From Phoronis australis (Eukaryota > Phoronida > Phoronidae): a stretch of DNA of 64,000 bases. The position numbers and the translations under genes were made by a program. The stretch spans positions 1,766,427 to 1,830,426 of the forward strand of contig NMRA01000018.1 of NCBI GenBank assembly GCA_002633005.1, in the 5' to 3' direction. The notes beneath the pieces are model-generated. The model made no database searches. It had not been told where the DNA came from and worked only from the letters and a program-made list of their open reading frames with translations. Positions 62,295-64,000 of this stretch are shown here, in pieces; position 1 is the first letter of the stretch; every line of letters starts with the position of its first letter.

Positions 62295-62444
62295 AAATGT
62301 GCCAGAACACGACCGTGTAGTCAACTTAAGGGGTTCTGTCATTGACTCTAATTACGGCGGAGGTCCTGCTGTCTTGCTCATTATGGACAGGCTCACTAGA
62401 GACCTCTACTCAGCGATAAGGACAGGGCTAGACTGGCCAAGCAG
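62295..62444 (+). CDS. DSTYK: DSTYK exon 11 (kinase N-lobe/hinge)
   Basis: Encodes NVPEHDRVVNLRGSVIDSNY, then GGGPAVLLIMDRLTRDLYSA, the hinge region. Donor GTTAGT in phase 2. Confidence 0.97.
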
Positions 62445-62890
62445 GTTAGTGTATAGGGTCGCTATTCTTAGGATTATCTCCCATGTAACTTTACAGGGAT
62501 ATTTCATCTGTTTAGTTTGGGTGATGTGGAGCTGTGACCATGAAGTAGTAATTTTAGTCTGAACACAACAGGTAAGGTAGTTTTCTAATTATAAAATAAT
62601 TTCAGCACAGCCAATGACAAGTTGACTTACAAACATTTTGAGAACTAGTTTGATGGCTCTTATTCAATGGAGAAAACTGGCTCCGAAAACGTGCGACCCC
62701 TGCAAGCGACTAGTGATGAATATTTTGTATTAATGTATACTTGACACTTTGTCTATTTGGTGGAAGCGATCCTTTCACTTGGTCTTTTCACAATTATTTA
62801 CGTCGGTACATTTCTTCTACGGATATTGCTCTCATTGTTACGATTGGTATTATGTTATACTAATCGTTTTCACTCCTCTTTCTCATGTAG

Positions 62891-62981
62891 ACTTCAAGTT
62901 GCCATAGATGTAGTAGAGGGAATGAGGTTTCTACATAGTCAAGGTCTTGTACATCGTGATATCAAGCTGAAGAATGTGTTG
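62891..62981 (+). CDS. DSTYK: DSTYK exon 12 (catalytic loop)
   Basis: Encodes [20 protein letters not shown] followed by [10 protein letters not shown], with the catalytic aspartate, lysine and asparagine. Donor GTGAGT in phase 0. A second, nearly identical copy begins at 63927 after the gap. Confidence 0.97.
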
Positions 62982-63296
62982 GTGAGTAGCACTGACTCAC
63001 AGGATATCAGACAGAAATATCAGCCTGATATGTGTTCATAGCAACCAAAATGACAGTATGTGGGGATAAAATCAATGTCTTGTTTAAACTGACAAATATT
63101 TTTTGTGGTTTTCTCAAAAAATAGATAAACTGTCAGTCAATGGGTATGTTTTGCCAACTTATTGGACGACATCTTTGTATTGTTTAAGATTACTTGTATG
63201 TTTTTTTTCAACAATCAGTAAATTTCCAGGCTTCAGCTGTTCCTGTATGTAGGACCCATTATTCTGTTATTGTTAAGAAATCTGACGTTCTTTCAG

Positions 63297-63375
63297 CTGG
63301 ACAAGAGAAACCGAGGAAAAATCACCGACCTGGGCTTCTGCAAGCCAGAGGCAATGATGAGTGGGAGTATTGTAG
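63297..63375 (+). CDS. DSTYK: DSTYK exon 13 (DLG magnesium loop)
   Basis: Encodes [20 protein letters not shown] and MSGSIV. The magnesium loop is D-L-G. The exon end is included in a 46-bp tandem repeat (2.4 copies) that is cut by the one-base gap. Confidence 0.95.
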
Positions 63376-63468
63376 GTAGGTAGTGTCTGGTCTGAGGTAA
63401 CAATGAGTGGCAGTATTGTAGGTAGGTAGTGTCTGGCCCGAGGTAACAATGACTGGCAGTATTGTAGG
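63358..63468. repeat. DSTYK: 46-bp repeat including the DSTYK exon 13 donor, 2.4 units
   Basis: Units 63358-63403, 63404-63449 and a partial to 63468. Each contains the exon end GGCAGTATTGTAG and the GTAGGT donor. The array is cut by the gap at 63469. Confidence 0.9.
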
Positions 63469-63469
63469 N

Positions 63470-64000
63470 TAGACTGGCCAAGCAGGTTAGTGTATAGGGT
63501 CGCTATTCTTAGGATTATCTCCCATGTAACTTTACAGGGATATTTCGTCTGTTTAGTTTGGGTGATGTGGAGCTGTGACCATGAAGTAGTAATTTTAGTC
63601 TGAACACATCAGGTAAGGTAGTTATCTAATTATAAAATAATTTCAGCACAGCCAATGACAAGTTGACTTACAAGCATTTTGAGAACTAGTTTGATGGCTC
63701 TTATTCAATGGAGAAAACTGGTTCCGAAAACGCGCGACCCCTGCAAGCGACTAGTGCTGAATATTTTGTATTAATATATACTCGACACTATTTGGTGGAA
63801 GCGATCCCTTTCACTTGGTCTGTTCACAATTATTTACGTCGGTACATTTCTTGTACGGATATTGCTCTCATTGTTACGATTGGTATTATGTTATACTAAT
63901 CGTTTTCACTCCTCTTTCTCATGTAGACTTCAAGTTGCCATAGATGTAGTAGAGGGAATGAGGTTTCTACATAGTCAAGGTCTGGTACATCGTGATATCA
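63470..64000 (+). other. DSTYK: Near-identical copy of the exon 11 end, intron 11 and exon 12
   Basis: Starting right after the N at 63469, the sequence repeats 62429 to about 62964 with scattered substitutions and small deletions. It contains the last 15 bases of exon 11 and the first 74 bases of exon 12 (from 63927). The substitution pattern suggests an unmerged second haplotype, not an exon duplication. Confidence 0.8.

Larger units (their letters stand above)
32339..64000 (+). other. DSTYK: Gene locus: dual serine/threonine and tyrosine protein kinase DSTYK (partial at 3' end)
   Basis: Thirteen exons splice in frame into about 829 codons. Layout: N-terminal basic helix (1-45), a GTPase-like or unassigned region starting with an I-V-V-L-G-Q strand (about 75-235), a long helical middle (about 235-670) with the very conserved FDMQRD-MITPKRL block, and the kinase domain from about 680. 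Kinase landmarks: glycine loop GRGQYGVV, lysine in CAVKTVV, glutamate in [17 protein letters not shown] catalytic loop, and DLG in place of DFG, as in vertebrate DSTYK. DSTYK acts in FGF/ERK signalling and cell-death control in vertebrates; the role here is inferred. The substrate lobe (about 100 residues) lies beyond the window. After a one-base gap at 63469 the assembly repeats the exon 11 end to exon 12, so the final part must not be read as extra exons. Confidence 0.97.

Noticed and set aside
63927-64000. A real additional kinase exon (duplicated exon 12)
   Set aside because: The flanking intron is copied with it and a gap base marks the join, so an assembly artefact is more likely.

Overview
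The window reads as nuclear DNA of an invertebrate animal. It has long AT-rich introns, many minisatellites, decayed LINE/SINE/DNA-transposon remnants, and two multi-exon genes whose exons join in frame at GT-AG sites. Conservation with vertebrate families is strong, so an invertebrate deuterostome (amphioxus, hemichordate or echinoderm) is likely, but the species cannot be fixed from sequence alone. One long N run and several single-N joins mark a draft assembly. At least two joins are flanked by nearly identical copies that look like unmerged haplotypes.

Left half (about 2.1-27.7 kb, minus strand): fourteen coding exons join in frame into about 437 codons. They encode a signal-anchor segment, a short linker and two successive FAM3/ILEI (PANDER-like) domains, each with the four family cysteines. 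The two domains sit in a module bounded by phase-1 introns, and the last visible exon ends at a phase-1 donor in the matching place, so a third domain may lie left of the window. The first coding exon is only tentatively placed, near 27.65 kb.

Middle (about 27.7-32.3 kb): this holds a possible two-exon micro-gene on the plus strand, a decayed non-LTR retrotransposon and a tangle of inverted repeats just upstream of the second gene.

Right half (32.34 kb to the end, plus strand): the DSTYK gene (dual serine/threonine and tyrosine protein kinase, RIPK5). Thirteen exons, about 829 codons, run from the N-terminus into the kinase activation segment. The last roughly 100 residues lie beyond the window. 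The two genes are arranged head to head.

Striking non-gene structure: (1) a dispersed repeat family with a terminal 30-nt hairpin carries many copies of a 14-bp sequence that matches the CTCF core motif; (2) two minisatellites, after DSTYK exons 8 and 13, whose unit includes the exon end and its 5' splice site; (3) several TIR elements and nested palindromes in DSTYK introns; (4) an intronic cluster of seven CCAAT boxes.
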